Assembly: GCA_002914805.1 (NCBI GenBank)
Contig: JXTB01000117.1
Location: 766,106 to 830,105 of the forward strand
Reading direction: 5' to 3'
DNA length: 64,000 nt
Source of the DNA: Parasponia andersonii
Taxonomy: Eukaryota; Streptophyta; Magnoliopsida; Rosales; Cannabaceae
In this document: positions 46,785 through 58,831 of the stretch, piece after piece
Layout of the letters: each line of letters starts with the position of its first letter
How positions within the stretch are numbered: position 1 is the stretch's first letter
Notes under the pieces: generated by a model
The model's input: the letters and a program-made list of their open reading frames with translations, nothing else
Database searches by the model: none
Told to the model about the DNA's origin: nothing
Position numbers and translations under genes: made by a program

Positions 46785-46955
46785 TGTAAATTTCCTATTA
46801 CAAGAGGAAGAGTATAATTTTATGCCTAAATAATAGCAACGTTACTAACGAATGCCCTGATTTAAGGAAAATAATCTAGGCAATAAATCAAATAAATACA
46901 AAAAATCAAATACAGAGAATCAAGGAATAATTAGAGAAGATCTTGATTCGTAGCA
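46785..46955 (-). repeat. 3' LTR of the copia element (internally deleted)
   Basis: Matches the 5' LTR at both ends, but the part between TGTAAATTTCCTAT and TACAAGA is missing. Confidence 0.9.
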
Positions 46956-47708
46956 CTCCCCCTCAAGTTAGAATAGATGTTGATCATTCCTAACTTGCTG
47001 GTAAAGTTTGAAAACTGTGGCACACTCAATGATTTAGTGAAGATGTCTACAAGTTGTTCTGATGTTGATATATGATAAGTTTTAACCACACCAGCTTGAA
47101 TCTTTTCACGAACAAAGTGACAATCAATCTCTATATATTTTATCAGTTCATGAAAAACCGGAATAGAAACTATGTGTAGAGCGGCTTGTCTATCATAAAA
47201 TAGCTCAACTGGTTGTGAATGCTTTGTTCCAAAATCATGTAAAATGTTTTTGAGCCAAGTGACCTCACAATAAACAGCTGCTATAGAACGATATTCTGCC
47301 TTTACACTTGAGCGGGAGACGGTAGCTTTGCTTCTTGGTTTTCCAAGAAATGAGATAACGCCCAATAAAAACACAATAACCTGTGGTTAACTATCGTATG
47401 TCTCGACATGGAGCCCAATCAGCATCACAAAAAGCATTCAACTCTAATGAACTTGCCGATGAGAGAAAGATACCTTGTCTAGGTGTATTCTTGATTTAGC
47501 GTAGGACTTGTTGCACTGCTTCTAAGTGTGGGACTCAGGGCTTATCCATAAATTGACTGAGAAGGTGTACGACATAAACCAAATCTGACCTTATGATAGT
47601 CAAATAAATCAATCGTCTAATAAGTCTTACTAAGAGATAAATTCTGCTCCATTGGAGAATAGGCAGGCTTCACTGCCAAGTACCCTATATCTTCTAATAT
47701 TTCAAGTG
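46931..47708 (-). pseudogene. Copia RNase H and 3' end of reverse transcriptase
   Basis: A frame of 147 codons (47374-46931) carries copia RNase H features: SSVKAEYRS, then EVTWLKNIL, YDRQAALHI, KYIEIDCHFVREK and the terminal SEQLVDIFTKSL. The canonical A-E-Y-R is kept, while other positions are degraded. Sequence from 47375 to 47708 continues into the RT-RNase H linker in broken frames. It ends at the solo LTR insertion. Confidence 0.9.
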
Positions 47709-47713
47709 CATAC

Positions 47714-49321
47714 TGCTAGTGTTGGTGTTAGTTGAAATAAATTTTTGGAAAAATATTTTCATAAAATTATTTTTAAGAACGCAATAATTTTGTAAAATTA
47801 AGAAATGCAGTGAAATTGGTCGTTTAAAATTTTCTTTTTACAAAATATTTCAAATTGTGATCTAACATAAATTAACTCTTGATATAAACAAGAACAATAC
47901 TCGGATTCGCTTCACAACTTTCTCGTCTTCCTGTCTATTTTCGAAAGCCGTTTGATTGATTCGGTAGGTGGTTACTTTCTTGATTCCCTACAAAGAGATC
48001 TGCAGATGAACAAGAAGACAATCTTCTCAAACCGATTTCTCCGCGATGGCCGAAACAACAAGGACAATGAATCCCTAGTGGTGGCTGATTTTTTTTACTC
48101 TCTCTCTATTTTTCGTGTGACACTCTCTTCTCAAGGGGGTATTTCACGCGTAACATTTGTGTCTAGTTGCTAGAGAATTTTTCTCTTAACTATAAAGAGA
48201 TTAGTAAACCCTAATGGGCTTATTGGACTCAACTAATCATCAAATAATTATTGGGTTTTAATTTGAGCTAGACAGAGGACTAAATGGATCCATAAAGTCC
48301 AAGCTCCAATAAACCATATATCCACTATCATAATTAACTCTTAATTATGATTGGGCCTTGTCCATTAATATTAAGGCATACCACTATAAACCTAATATTG
48401 AACTCTTGAACTAAATGTTATTTAGTTTCTGTGAAACTTATTAACAATTAATTAGCTTGATCCATTTAGCATATACTATACCTGTAGACATACCCACAAT
48501 GCAATGCCGTACTAGTAGGGTGAAAATACTGTATTACCCCTCTAATACATATTTACCTTTGAGTTGCCATTTTTCATCTAATGGATAATAGTTGACTATA
48601 GTGTTTATATCTGCTTATACCTGGTGTGTATTATTCAAGTACTTGAAAAAATTTAAAGTGACATCATATGCATGGTGTCCATCATGAAAAACGTTTTACA
48701 TATATCATATATCTTATCTTCCAAGATACCAGAGTTCGAACCATAAATCGGAACTAATCCTTTAGTAACTCAAAAGGACAAAACATATGAAAGTAAGTTT
48801 GTTAATCACTAGAATTAAGGTCTTCTACAATAGTGCTAGATTAGTAAAATTAGAAATTTGAGTTACGATACTTAACCTCAAATTCTAATTCACTAGGTCC
48901 TGTTTGATGCTGTTATAAGTTTCTTATGACACACTAGTGTTTCTATCCGAAGACTCACTTCGATAATTAGAGACTTCATTAATTAAATACACAACACTAT
49001 ATTCTATAGCATAGTAAATTATTTCATCTTCAATATGAAAAATGCGAATAATTTAATTTAGACATAATGAAATAAAGAATATAATGTCTCTCATACATGA
49101 TCTCATCATACGAATAATTCTTTATTACTCATTTCATGTCTTAGAATCTTTAAGATGTTTTCATAGGATAAACATACACATCACATGTATATCAATTGGA
49201 CATAAATGAAATAAAAATTTATAACATAGAATTTATTAATAAAAATATATACTAAATAATCCAATAAATATTACTTATAATATCTAAATAATAAACTGTT
49301 TTATAGGACATTATTCTAACA
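47714..49321. mobile_element. Solo LTR nested in copia pol (1608 bp)
   Basis: Begins TGCTAGTGTT and ends ATTCTAACA, so the termini are near-perfect inverted TGYTAG/CTARCA. It is flanked by the perfect 5-bp duplication CATAC (47709-47713 and 49322-49326). The copia reading resumes on each side. No genes are seen inside, and it is unrelated to the gypsy-type LTR family in this window. Orientation of the parent element is not determinable. Confidence 0.88.
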
Positions 49322-49326
49322 CATAC

Positions 49327-50098
49327 TTCCTTTATGAAATAGCAATTCTTCCTTTGGATCGAGATATCTCTATGCCTAAATACTATTTCAAGCTACCAAG
49401 ATCCTTAAGGTTAAATTGATGCATGAGGTGAGCTTTAATTCCTTCAATCTCTTAGAGATTATCACCTGCTAGAATGATGTCATCAACATAGATAATAGAG
49501 CAGTAAAGGAAGTACCATGGTGTCGGACAAATAAGGAGTGATCTGATTTGGATTGTATAAAGTCCGCAAGGACAAAGACTTTAGATAGCTTGATGAACCA
49601 TTGGTAAGAAGCTTGTTTGAGCCCATACAAAGATTTGTGAAGCTTGCATACACATGTCTCTCCCTTTCATCCGAAACCAGGAGGTAATGACATGTAGACT
49701 TCTTCCTCCAAATCGCCACATAGGAAAGTATTACTAACATCTAGTTATTGAAGATGCCAATTCATGGAAGATGCAATAGTAAGGAGCAAGCGAATGGTAA
49801 CAAGCTTGGCAACGGGAGCAAAAGTCTCACGATAATCAAAACCTTCAATCTGACTATAGCCTTTTGCAACCAAGTGTGCTTTATAGCGATTGACAGTTCC
49901 ATTAAGGTTGAATTTGATCTTGTATACCTATTTGCAACCCACAACTTTCTTGTTGGAAGGCAAAGGTTGGAGGGTACAAGTGCCATTTTCATGCAGAGCA
50001 TGAAGTTCTTCGTCCATGGTAAGATGTCATTTAAGGTCTTTGACGGCTTGGGCAAATGAGGTGGGTTATTAGACAATTGAAATAGAAGTAGTGAAAGC
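49327..50098 (-). pseudogene. Copia reverse transcriptase fragment
   Basis: Minus-strand translation, spread over shifted frames, shows typical copia RT phrases: a DV-NTFLCGDLEEEVYM-like block, then [12 protein letters not shown]-like, then a YVDD-type catalytic box near 49490. Frameshifts and stops are present. It is cut on the right by the gypsy-type solo LTR and on the left by the other solo LTR. Confidence 0.8.
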
Positions 50099-50104
50099 AC
50101 GATG

Positions 50105-50168
50105 TGTAAAAACTCAATTTTTTTAGGGGTAGAATGGTCATTTGACCATGTCTTAAAAAAAATCAGAT

Positions 50169-50201
<33 letters not shown>

Positions 50202-50659
50202 TATTTCACTCTCTCTCCTCTGTTTCCCTTTCCTTCCTGATTACACTCTCTCTCTCTCTCGTCTCTCTCTCGCTCGGCCGAAGACCGGAGGAACTGCCGC
50301 CACTGCTCCGAGCTCCGTCCGGCTAGCCCACTGCCCGGTGAGCTCCTTCCATGTCGCCAGGAGGCCGCGCTACCCACCTCCAGTCACCGCCGATAGCCAC
50401 ATTGCCGGAAAATGTCATTTTTGGCCACGGGAAGTTTTGATTTCCGGCGACGATTCCGGCCATTTTAAGCTGCATTCTTGGGCTCGTTGGGTTCGTTTCA
50501 TCGAGAGAAATCTCAATGTATATATTTCTCAATCCCATTTTGCCCGAATTGAAAGTTGCTATTTTAGGGTATTTTGAGTTTTGAATTTTAGTTTTTGATC
50601 CGACCGTTAGATTTCATTTTTGTTGTCATTTTGGAATGTACTCAGAAAATGGAAAAGTT

Positions 50660-50708
<49 letters not shown>

Positions 50709-52421
50709 GTCGTTTGGTGATCAGCACGAAAATCGAGATCAGACGATTGAGATTTTACCTCATTTTGTGTGCCACCGGTCCGATGTAGACCTAGACTCGA
50801 ATTGGACAAGTCATATATCTAACCTAACAATTTTGGGTGCTAGAAATTCAGTGAAGAGGTCCATTTGTGGAATTGAAGCTCCAGTGAGAAGTTGGTTTTT
50901 CGCAAGAGGACGATCGAGGGCATGGGATTAGTTTCCAACCCTCCGAATGATCATCTAACGGCACCTTGAGCATCCAATAGCGTGGTATCGCTATTCTAGT
51001 GAGGTAGAGATTCGGTTACCTCTCTTTTACGTCATTTTGAATAAAACTTATTTTCTGCAGCATATGAGAACAAAGTGATTTTAGAACTTTTAAATATCTG
51101 TGATGGAATTGAATAGTATAATTTATATATTGGATTGTTCTGGGAATTTTTTGAGTGCAGGTTATTTTTAGGTATGTTAAAATAGGGCCATTATGCTGTC
51201 CATTTTTCTACAAAATCTAATGAATTATTTTATTAAAAATCAGAGCATCATGTGAACTTAATTTACTGCATAGCTACTTTTAGACATCAGTTCAGAGTAC
51301 ACGTATCATAGGATCACACATAAGTCCCAGGTTAGCATCATAGGGATTTTACAGTATAGCATTGTGGCCCCACCGACGGTAAGAGTCCGTGAACCCGCGC
51401 AAGATATTTCTTCTGATTACCTCCCCATTTGGCAGGCGTAGAAAATGTGGTTTCCCCTCCAGGTTTGGTAGGCGACACACGGGTATCCCCTCTGGTTATG
51501 GGCTAGGTGTCAGGCAGGCTGTATGGCACACGTAGTGCCAACACCCTAGTTTCCATTGATGAAAGGTGGTAAACTCATGGGTATGGGTGGATTTGTGTCA
51601 TGTATTTGTGGACTGATTAGTTTTGGGATATTATGTTTTCCATACCTCTATATATATGTATGTGCATATGGACTCTCAGTTTTGGATATTTTATGAATAT
51701 ATGCACATATGGTTTTGCAAAGTTATTTTGGATTAAACTAACCATGCATGGGCTTTCCATTACTAAAAAGGTTTTAATTGAGGTAATAGCATTCCTACTG
51801 AACTTTCGAACTCACTCCTTCCCTTTTTCTCCCCTTTTCAGGTGATCACTCATTCGAGTATCGATGACTAGGTAAGTCGCTTAGCTTAGGCTCATGGTCT
51901 TATTCCTCGGGTTGGTACTTTTCTTTGTCTCACTCTTTCTCCATGTCTAACTATTTAGCCAAGTTCATTGAGTCTACTAAGTGAATGTATGAGGATGTAT
52001 TTACTACTATTTGAGGATTTGGTATATATATATATATATATATATATATGGGACTCTATAGTTCCCAAGGAGTATATTTTTAAAGTTTTAAGTGCTTAGA
52101 AATTTTGATTAATTTTATAAATCAATTTTTGGACCTTCTGACTCAAGATTTACGAACTTTATTTTAATCAACACAAAAGTTTTTATCAAATCAAGTTTTT
52201 GTATAAATTAACTATGTTTCATCAAATGTTAATTGGCCTATCTCTCTTAATAAATTAAACTAAAGATATATTCCATTTTTATAGAATTTCTAATGAGTCA
52301 AGGACTAAAATGAAATATCCAAATACTGAATTTTCTTCGAATTTTATAAAATTTCTTATTTATATTAATTTACACTCGGAATTACTAAAAAATCACGGCC
52401 TAAGATTTTAGATCGTGACAC
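50105..52421 (+). mobile_element. Solo LTR of the gypsy-type family nested in copia pol (2317 bp)
   Basis: Begins TGTAAAAACTC and ends GATCGTGACA, the direct orientation of the LTR family at 17378-19390 and 22118-24387. Flanks are CGATG (50100-50104) and CGGTG (52422-52426), a target duplication with one mutation. It contains CT repeats, a GC-rich core at 50275-50350, a TA microsatellite (50662-50704) and the CTACTGAACTTTCGAACTC region near 51800. No internal genes. Confidence 0.88.
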
Positions 52422-54223
52422 GGTGGATAGGAGAAAGTCTATCATAAGTAAGCACATGAGACAAGGGTGAGAAATACCTTTGGAAGAAGTTAACACCGAG
52501 TGAGACGATAGTAGGGAGTGAGCAAACAAAGAAGCTTCTACATGATACTGTTGTTGAAGGTAGTTGGGTGTTAGTGTGGGCCGTCAAATTCGATTATCAG
52601 GTGTAGGAGAATCAGGTGAGGAGTCAAGTGGAACCATTGCAACAGTATCTAAGACTGCAACATCTAGAAGAAAAGGGATGCATAGAAACTGGTGCTTCGG
52701 TGGGACGAATTGGGTCTAAGGATGTTATGGCAAGCAATGGTGGCGTCGTGGCAGTTGTTATAGGATGTGAAATATGAGAAATTGATGGCACAATAGCGAA
52801 AGAATTCGGATTAGTTGGCACTGTGGTAGACAAGGCAGGTGCCACAACAGGAAGAATTGCCATGTCATCTGGTTCCCAAAAATCGGGCGTGACAGATAAA
52901 GTGGATATGGGAGTGGTAGAAGCATAAGGAAAAATATGTTCATGAAAAATGACATCTCGGGAAATAAAAATTCTTCCAGTGACTAAATCATACACCCGAT
53001 AACCTTTAGTACCATAAGGATAACCAAGAAAGATGCAACGAAGAGAACGAGCATCAAATTTACTTGGTTTTTGATGATAGGTAGATGCAAAACATAGACA
53101 GAAAAAAACATGTAAATGATCATAAGTGGGTGTTTTGTTAAAAAATACCTCAAATGGTATTTTGCCATAATGAATATGGGTTGAGGTATAATTGACTACC
53201 AGTAAGAATAGCATCACCCCAAAATATTTTGGGAAGATTAGCTTGGAAAAGAAAAGCATGGGCTACATTGAGTAGATGCCGATGTTTTCGTTTAATAACT
53301 CTATTTTGTTGAAAAGTTGAGATACAACTGGTTTAGTGAATAATCCCTTTAGCTTGATATACGTTTAGAATGTCAAATTCAAAGCCATTGTCACTACGAA
53401 TCATCTTAATGCGAGAATCAAATTGCATTTTAACAAGATTTATAAAGCCAAGTAAACAACTTCTAGCTTCAGATTTTGTAAGCAAGAGATAAACCCATGC
53501 ACATCAAGAAAGATCATCCATGATAGTAAGAAAATATTTTGCCCTTTGTAAAGTTGGAACATGATAACCACCTCAAGTATCAACATGAATTATCTCAAAA
53601 CAAGATTTTGTATTAGTAGAACTGGAAGGAAAAGATAGTCTAGTTTGTTTAGCATGTGGACAAATAGAACAATCATTAATAAAATGAGATTTAACAGAAT
53701 CTGAACACAAAGAAATGGCTTGCAAACTTTTATTAGAGGGGTGACCAAGACGTCGGTGCCAAAGATGAGGATGGGAACTGGCGGCAGTGGCAACAAAGGC
53801 ATGACACCCAACATATGTCGAAGTATCAAAGTAGTAGAGTCCAGCTTGCTCAGTTCTTGTCCCAATTGTCTTCCTCGAATGTTGGTCCTACACAAAACAA
53901 AGATTGTTGGTAAAGATTGCATAACATAAAGAAGTTTGAGTCAATTTCGCTATAGATATCAAATTGAGTTTAAAGGAAAGAACACAAAGCACATTATAAA
54001 GAACCAATTTGCTTGAAAAATATATTGTCCCTATATGTGTTACTTGAGCAAGAGCATGGTTTGGTAAACGAACGTAACGATTATTGACAGGAATGCTAGG
54101 AGTAAAAAAATGAGATGAACAAACCATATGATCAGTGGCTCCTATGTCAAAAATCCATCGAATACCTTTACCATGTATGGGAGAGCTAGGAGAAATACCT
54201 AAAATATTACTCATAAATGACAT
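52422..54223 (-). pseudogene. Copia protease and integrase region
   Basis: The protease region (54223-53888) has WIFDIGATDHM, where the catalytic D-S-G-A of the family reads D-I-G-A. Next, in another frame, the pre-integrase HHCC zinc domain is visible (HRRLGHPSNKSL, then CSICPHAKQTR, about 53760-53640). Core integrase follows in broken frames. A 211-codon frame (53259-52624) covers the integrase C-terminal side, with the DHLHVFFCLCFASTYHQKPS and KFDARSLRCIFLGYPYGTKG blocks typical of copia. Stops and shifts separate the pieces. Confidence 0.88.
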
Positions 54224-55310
54224 TTGATTGGCAACACTAACCGATTTCGTTCTGTCAATGAGTTCAAGGAGATCACGATATTGATTAGCAGTGGACTGTA
54301 AGAGGAAGAAACAGTTTCAGCTTTGTCAGACTTGGAATCCATATTATGAGCCCTAGAATAAAAGTTTGAAGGACCTCTCTTATCTGCTTGAGCATTTGCT
54401 CGCTTGAGTTTGCGACAGATGTCGATGGTATGGCCATTGAAACCACAATGATCACACTGAAGATGTTGGCAGTAGTTTTCAGTGGTATGTTCGACAAGAT
54501 TGCAACGATCACATTTGAGATGTGGATTTCTTACTGAGTAACTCCTGTTGGAATTTGATGGTCCATCTTTGACAGCAAAAGCAGCCACACCCAGTGTTTT
54601 CACGATTATCTGTGAAGAGATGTTTCGTTGTTTTCATCCTGAATAATGAGGGAAAATATCTTGTTCACAGACAGCAAGGGACCCATAAATAAGATCTTCC
54701 CTCGAACTTCGGCATAGATGGGGTTGAGTCTTATTAGAAATTGAATAGTACATTGTATTTATTGGTATTCCTGTAATTTCTTTGCTATGTCACTGTCACA
54801 AGCTAGAAGAGAACTTACAGCATCATGTGCATCTTACAATCCCTTTAATTTGGTATAGTAATCACCAATGCTCATGTTTCCTTGAATGCAATCATGAATC
54901 ACTTCTTCAATATGAAAAAAATGCAAACTATTCACACGAGAGAAACGCTCTTTCAATTTTTGCCGGATTTTGAAGGTGCTCTCATTGTACATCACACTTT
55001 GAGCAATGTTTGGCAAAATGGTGTTGAGGATCCAGCCCTTGACGAGAAGATTGCAGTGGGTCTATTGCTTGTGTTCCTTAATAGATGTTCTGATAGTTTC
55101 GTGACGGATCCATCCACAAAACTGTCATTGTATTTGGTGATAAGGGCCATGAGCATAGCATAACTTCAAAGGGGGTAATTGTCATGTGTTAATTGTTGAG
55201 TCACAAGGATCAGACTTGGTTGATCAGAATGATGGAGATAAAAAGGATCACTTAGATCATCGTACATGTTGGTAGAGGGCTTAGTTGCCTCTAAAGTTTC
55301 ATCACTCTTT
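54211..55310 (-). pseudogene. Copia gag region with zinc knuckles
   Basis: A frame at 55016-54834 reads like the UBN2/gag capsid domain (LKERFSRVN, then IQGNMSIGDYYTKLKGL). A second frame at 54603-54211 carries CDHCGFNGHTIDIC, a C-x2-C-x4-H-x4-C knuckle, preceded by a second imperfect one. The frames are not joined. Confidence 0.85.
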
Positions 55311-55368
55311 GCTATAGAAGCTGAAAAGAATGGAGGCTTAGATTTAAGTGGGCTATGGAGGTTTTAAA

Positions 55369-55380
55369 GCTCTGATACCA
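55369..55380 (-). other. Primer-binding site of the copia element
   Basis: On the minus strand TGGTATCAGAGC directly follows the 5' LTR end. It is complementary to the 3' end of initiator methionine tRNA, the usual primer of plant copia elements. Confidence 0.93.
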
Positions 55381-55651
55381 TGTAAATTTCCTATGACAGG
55401 AAATATGTAAATGAAAACATAAAGAAAGGAAAGGAAAAATTGGAGAAAAATGTATATTCATATATATGAAAAATAATGTACAGAGGCATATTTATACAAG
55501 AAGAAGAGTATAATTTTATGCCTAAATAATAGCAACGAAACTAACTAATACCTTGATTTAAGGAAAAAAATCTAGGCAATAAATCAAATAAATACAAAAA
55601 GTCAAATACAAAGAATCTAGGAATAATTAGAGAAGATCTTGATTCTTAACA
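55381..55651 (-). repeat. 5' LTR of the copia element
   Basis: Full-length 271-base LTR with TG...CA ends. Its outer end and flank are duplicated just outside (see findings). Confidence 0.92.
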
Positions 55652-55656
55652 TATAT

Positions 55657-58600
55657 ACATCATATATTGATTCTTAACATATATACATCATATACAATAA
55701 AATTTATATAAGTAAATATGAACATTTTTACAGGGTCTACAGCTTTAACATCAAACCTCGGATGTTTTTAATTAGTTGGATTGCTAATTATATTGATGAA
55801 ACTAAAGAAGTGACGACATATTTCAATATTGATAATTCTTTGTATGACATACGAAGGCAGGAGGTTCGTTGGTCTCCATCATTCGAAATGCAGTTTCAAA
55901 TTCAACTTTGATCTTGTAATAATAAGAATATGTGAATGGTAGATTTTGATGCTCTCATATGAAATGCCAAAGACGAAGTCATGGCAACTCTTTATAAGAA
56001 GGTGGTTGTTATTCTTACCCCAAAGTTGGCGAAAGCCAAAATTATGCGAGTTTCTTTCTCATGGATTAGGTATATTGATTTAAATCTCTAAATATTAGAG
56101 TTGGACGCATTGATAATATAACAAATTCTTAATGATGGTATTATTTGTCATTTGGAGTTTGATAGTTTGGATGCATTTACTTTATTGTCCTATTTACCTA
56201 ATATTTTAGTTAAACATGTATATAGTGAAATTAATGAAGCGGTGCATAGTTTAGCTAAGTTTGTTTTAAGATTAAACTATAAGCTAATTTAGTTAGAATA
56301 ATCTTCTTTTTCAATAGAATCAATTGTTTTAAAGAATATGACTTTCATATAATAACAGATTCGCCCATTCTCGAAAAAAAAATCATTTTCATATTTGAAA
56401 AGGTCACACAAAATATTTTCTTTTAAATTTCAATAATAATTGAATTCTATGATTAAACATTTGAAACAGTTATTATTGTCATTTTAAAAGATATATATTT
56501 TAAGTGAAAATAGTAATTATTAAAAAAATTAAAAAATGTGATTCTTTTTTAATTTTTGTCATTCGCTTTTTTTAAAAAAAATAATGTTTTGAATAATTTA
56601 AACTCTTGAAAAAAAGAATAAAACAATAATTTTTTTAACCTTTTTTCATTTTTTAAAATTTTTTTGAATAGTCTGGAACTCTTTTTATTTTTAATAATTA
56701 TTATTTTCATTCAAAATACTTTTTTTAGAAAAAAGAAAAATAAAGGTAATTGGTTTCAATATTTATTTGGTTCAATACATGTTTTATGAATTTAAAGGGT
56801 AATATTATCTTTTAAAGTAAACTAAAATTCTAACTTTGACTAAATATATAGGTTCAGTTTCATTTGATATGAAAACGCAAATTAAAGGTTTAGTTTGATA
56901 TAAATGAAAATATATGGGTTTTTCATGAAACTAAAGGTAGTGAGTTTTTCTTGATATTATCCCTTACTTTTTCTTTAATTTACTGATTATTATTGATGTT
57001 TAAATAATATTATAATAGCTATTTTTTATTATTATTGTCTTATATTGAGAATTTTTTTATAATATTGAATTAGAACAAACATGTCTAATAAAAAAATATT
57101 CATCCAGATATAATAAATTTAATAAAAAGAGATAAGTAGAGAGTTTAATTCCATCACAAATGGAGCTATTAAAAAGTTTCCCACTTATAATATAAGAATG
57201 TAAACAACTCAGCATATTTTAATGAATTAGGGGACATGTTTTTTTCTTTTCAATTTTTAAATAATGTCCTATTGGAGGGTCTACCGAAAATGCTTGAGTC
57301 AACTTAAGAGATGGGTCAAGAGTAAGGCAACTAGCCCTTTTAAACCCACGAAATTCTTAGATACATACATATATATATATATATATTATATACATAGTTT
57401 AATTTACTTTACTTGAAGATAAATAATTAAAACTTAGTGTACATTGAATACTTTATTCTTGTGAAAGTAATAGTACTTGTTATACTAATTTTTATAAACA
57501 TAACAAATTTATTAGCCTATTTATAGTCCATAGGGAAAAAAAAAATTTGAACCTTTGAAATCTAATATAAAGCATTAATCATGTTTTTGCGATTTTTTCA
57601 GTTGAGTCAGACCTAAATCTAAATAAAATGGTAACAAACTTTTACCCAAAAAAAATTATTAATATACATAAATATCTTTGAAGTTGAGCAACGATGGTTT
57701 TGAGTGTGATGTTATACTACTAACACGAGAAAAAATTGTGAATGACAAGTGGTTTAAGGTCTTGAAAGTTTTTAAAAGAACGAAACGTCCAAATACTAAA
57801 GCAACAACCATTTTATCTTAAACATCTAAGCAAACCAGGAGTTAACGCGTGATTTTCTTCGAAGGTTAATTAAGAAAAATTCAGGTGAATCCTAATTTCA
57901 GTCCATGTTAAAATGTTCTTATTCAAAATGTCTTTTAAATTATTTTTTAGGACTAAAAATAAAATTAAACGAAATTTCATGATTCAAAATGGCATGTCAT
58001 ATAAAGAACGTTCAACTTTCACATAATAAAACTACATGTCATTTGTGCTCCCACAATGACATAAATGACAAGAAACTTAAAAGTAATATGTAATATGAAT
58101 AAACGACAATGAAATTTTGATATATTTATTAAAAGAACGACAATTTGTATAAGTTGGCCCTTTTTTTTTATTTGTTTTATATTATGAGTTGTATTATTTG
58201 TCTTCAATAACAAACAAACAAAAAGTTAATTGCAAAAAAAAAAAAAAAACCCTGAAATTTGGTATTTCCACAATTAAAATCCTATATTTTGGTTTCTTAA
58301 AAAAAAAAATACCCTAACATTTTGAAATTCAAAAAATTTGTACCATGCGTCTATATTTTTACCAATTTAAATTAATCCAAACAATTTTTTTATAACTGTT
58401 TGGAAACAAGAATAACAATTCATAAATTTTTTGGGAAATAAATTTGTAAAAGATGGGCAAAGGGTAATTTTTTTTTAATTTCAAAATGTGATGGTACTTT
58501 TTTGGCAGAAACCAAAATATAAAATTGAAGAAAGGCTAAACTTCATAGGAATTTTATTTTTATTTATTTTTTCAATTAACCCAGCAAACAAAATATATGA

Positions 58601-58831
58601 TACAAGTAGTAGTTCTGGTACTAAGGAGATAAATAACATAGCGTTTTGGCAAGTAAACAATACATACATATAGTACAAAGACATGTTGCAACTATATATG
58701 TCTCCCCGTTTATGGTGCTCAAAGATTTGTTGGAATTGGAAAACAACGATTGCCATTTCAATAACTTTATTCCATTTAGTATGAAAGTGAGACATCATAT
58801 GAGTTTAGCTTTATTCCAATTTACAGAAGAG
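55657..58831. other. AT-rich intergenic region downstream of BCE2
   Basis: No convincing gene. It contains poly-A/T runs, a TA microsatellite (about 57368-57388) and a foldback element (about 58266-58528). About 55740-56290 is less extreme in composition and may be an old coding remnant, but no family was recognised. Confidence 0.45.
58266..58528. repeat. Foldback / MITE-like element near the BCE2 3' end
   Basis: Left arm TATATTTTGGTTTCT...CATTTTGAAATTCAAAAA (about 58290-58340) pairs with the right arm, the reverse complement of TTTTTAATTTCAAAATG...AGAAACCAAAATATA (about 58475-58522). The spacer is AT-rich. Confidence 0.7.

Larger units (their letters stand above)
46785..55651 (-). mobile_element. 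Ty1/copia LTR retrotransposon, defective, with two nested solo LTRs
   Basis: The element lies on the minus strand. The 5' LTR is 55381-55651 (271 bases, TG...CA). The 3' LTR is 46785-46955 (171 bases, same ends, about 100 bases deleted internally). The target duplication TATAT flanks it at 46780-46784 and 55652-55656. The primer-binding site TGGTATCAGAGC (complement of 55369-55380, initiator-Met tRNA type) directly adjoins the 5' LTR, and a GAGGGGGAG polypurine tract adjoins the 3' LTR. Domain order gag, protease, integrase, RT, RNase H identifies copia. Removing nested LTRs at 50105-52421 and 47714-49321, with their duplications, leaves about 4.9 kb, the normal size. Many stops and frameshifts make it inactive. 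Confidence 0.95.

Noticed and set aside
47952-48173. 73-codon frame in the middle of the copia element
   Set aside because: Lies wholly inside the nested solo LTR at 47714-49321 and has no domain.
50620-50931. 103-codon frame with an Ile-Tyr repeat
   Set aside because: The repeat is translation of a TA microsatellite within the gypsy-type solo LTR. The same explains Ile-Tyr frames near 24 kb and 37 kb.
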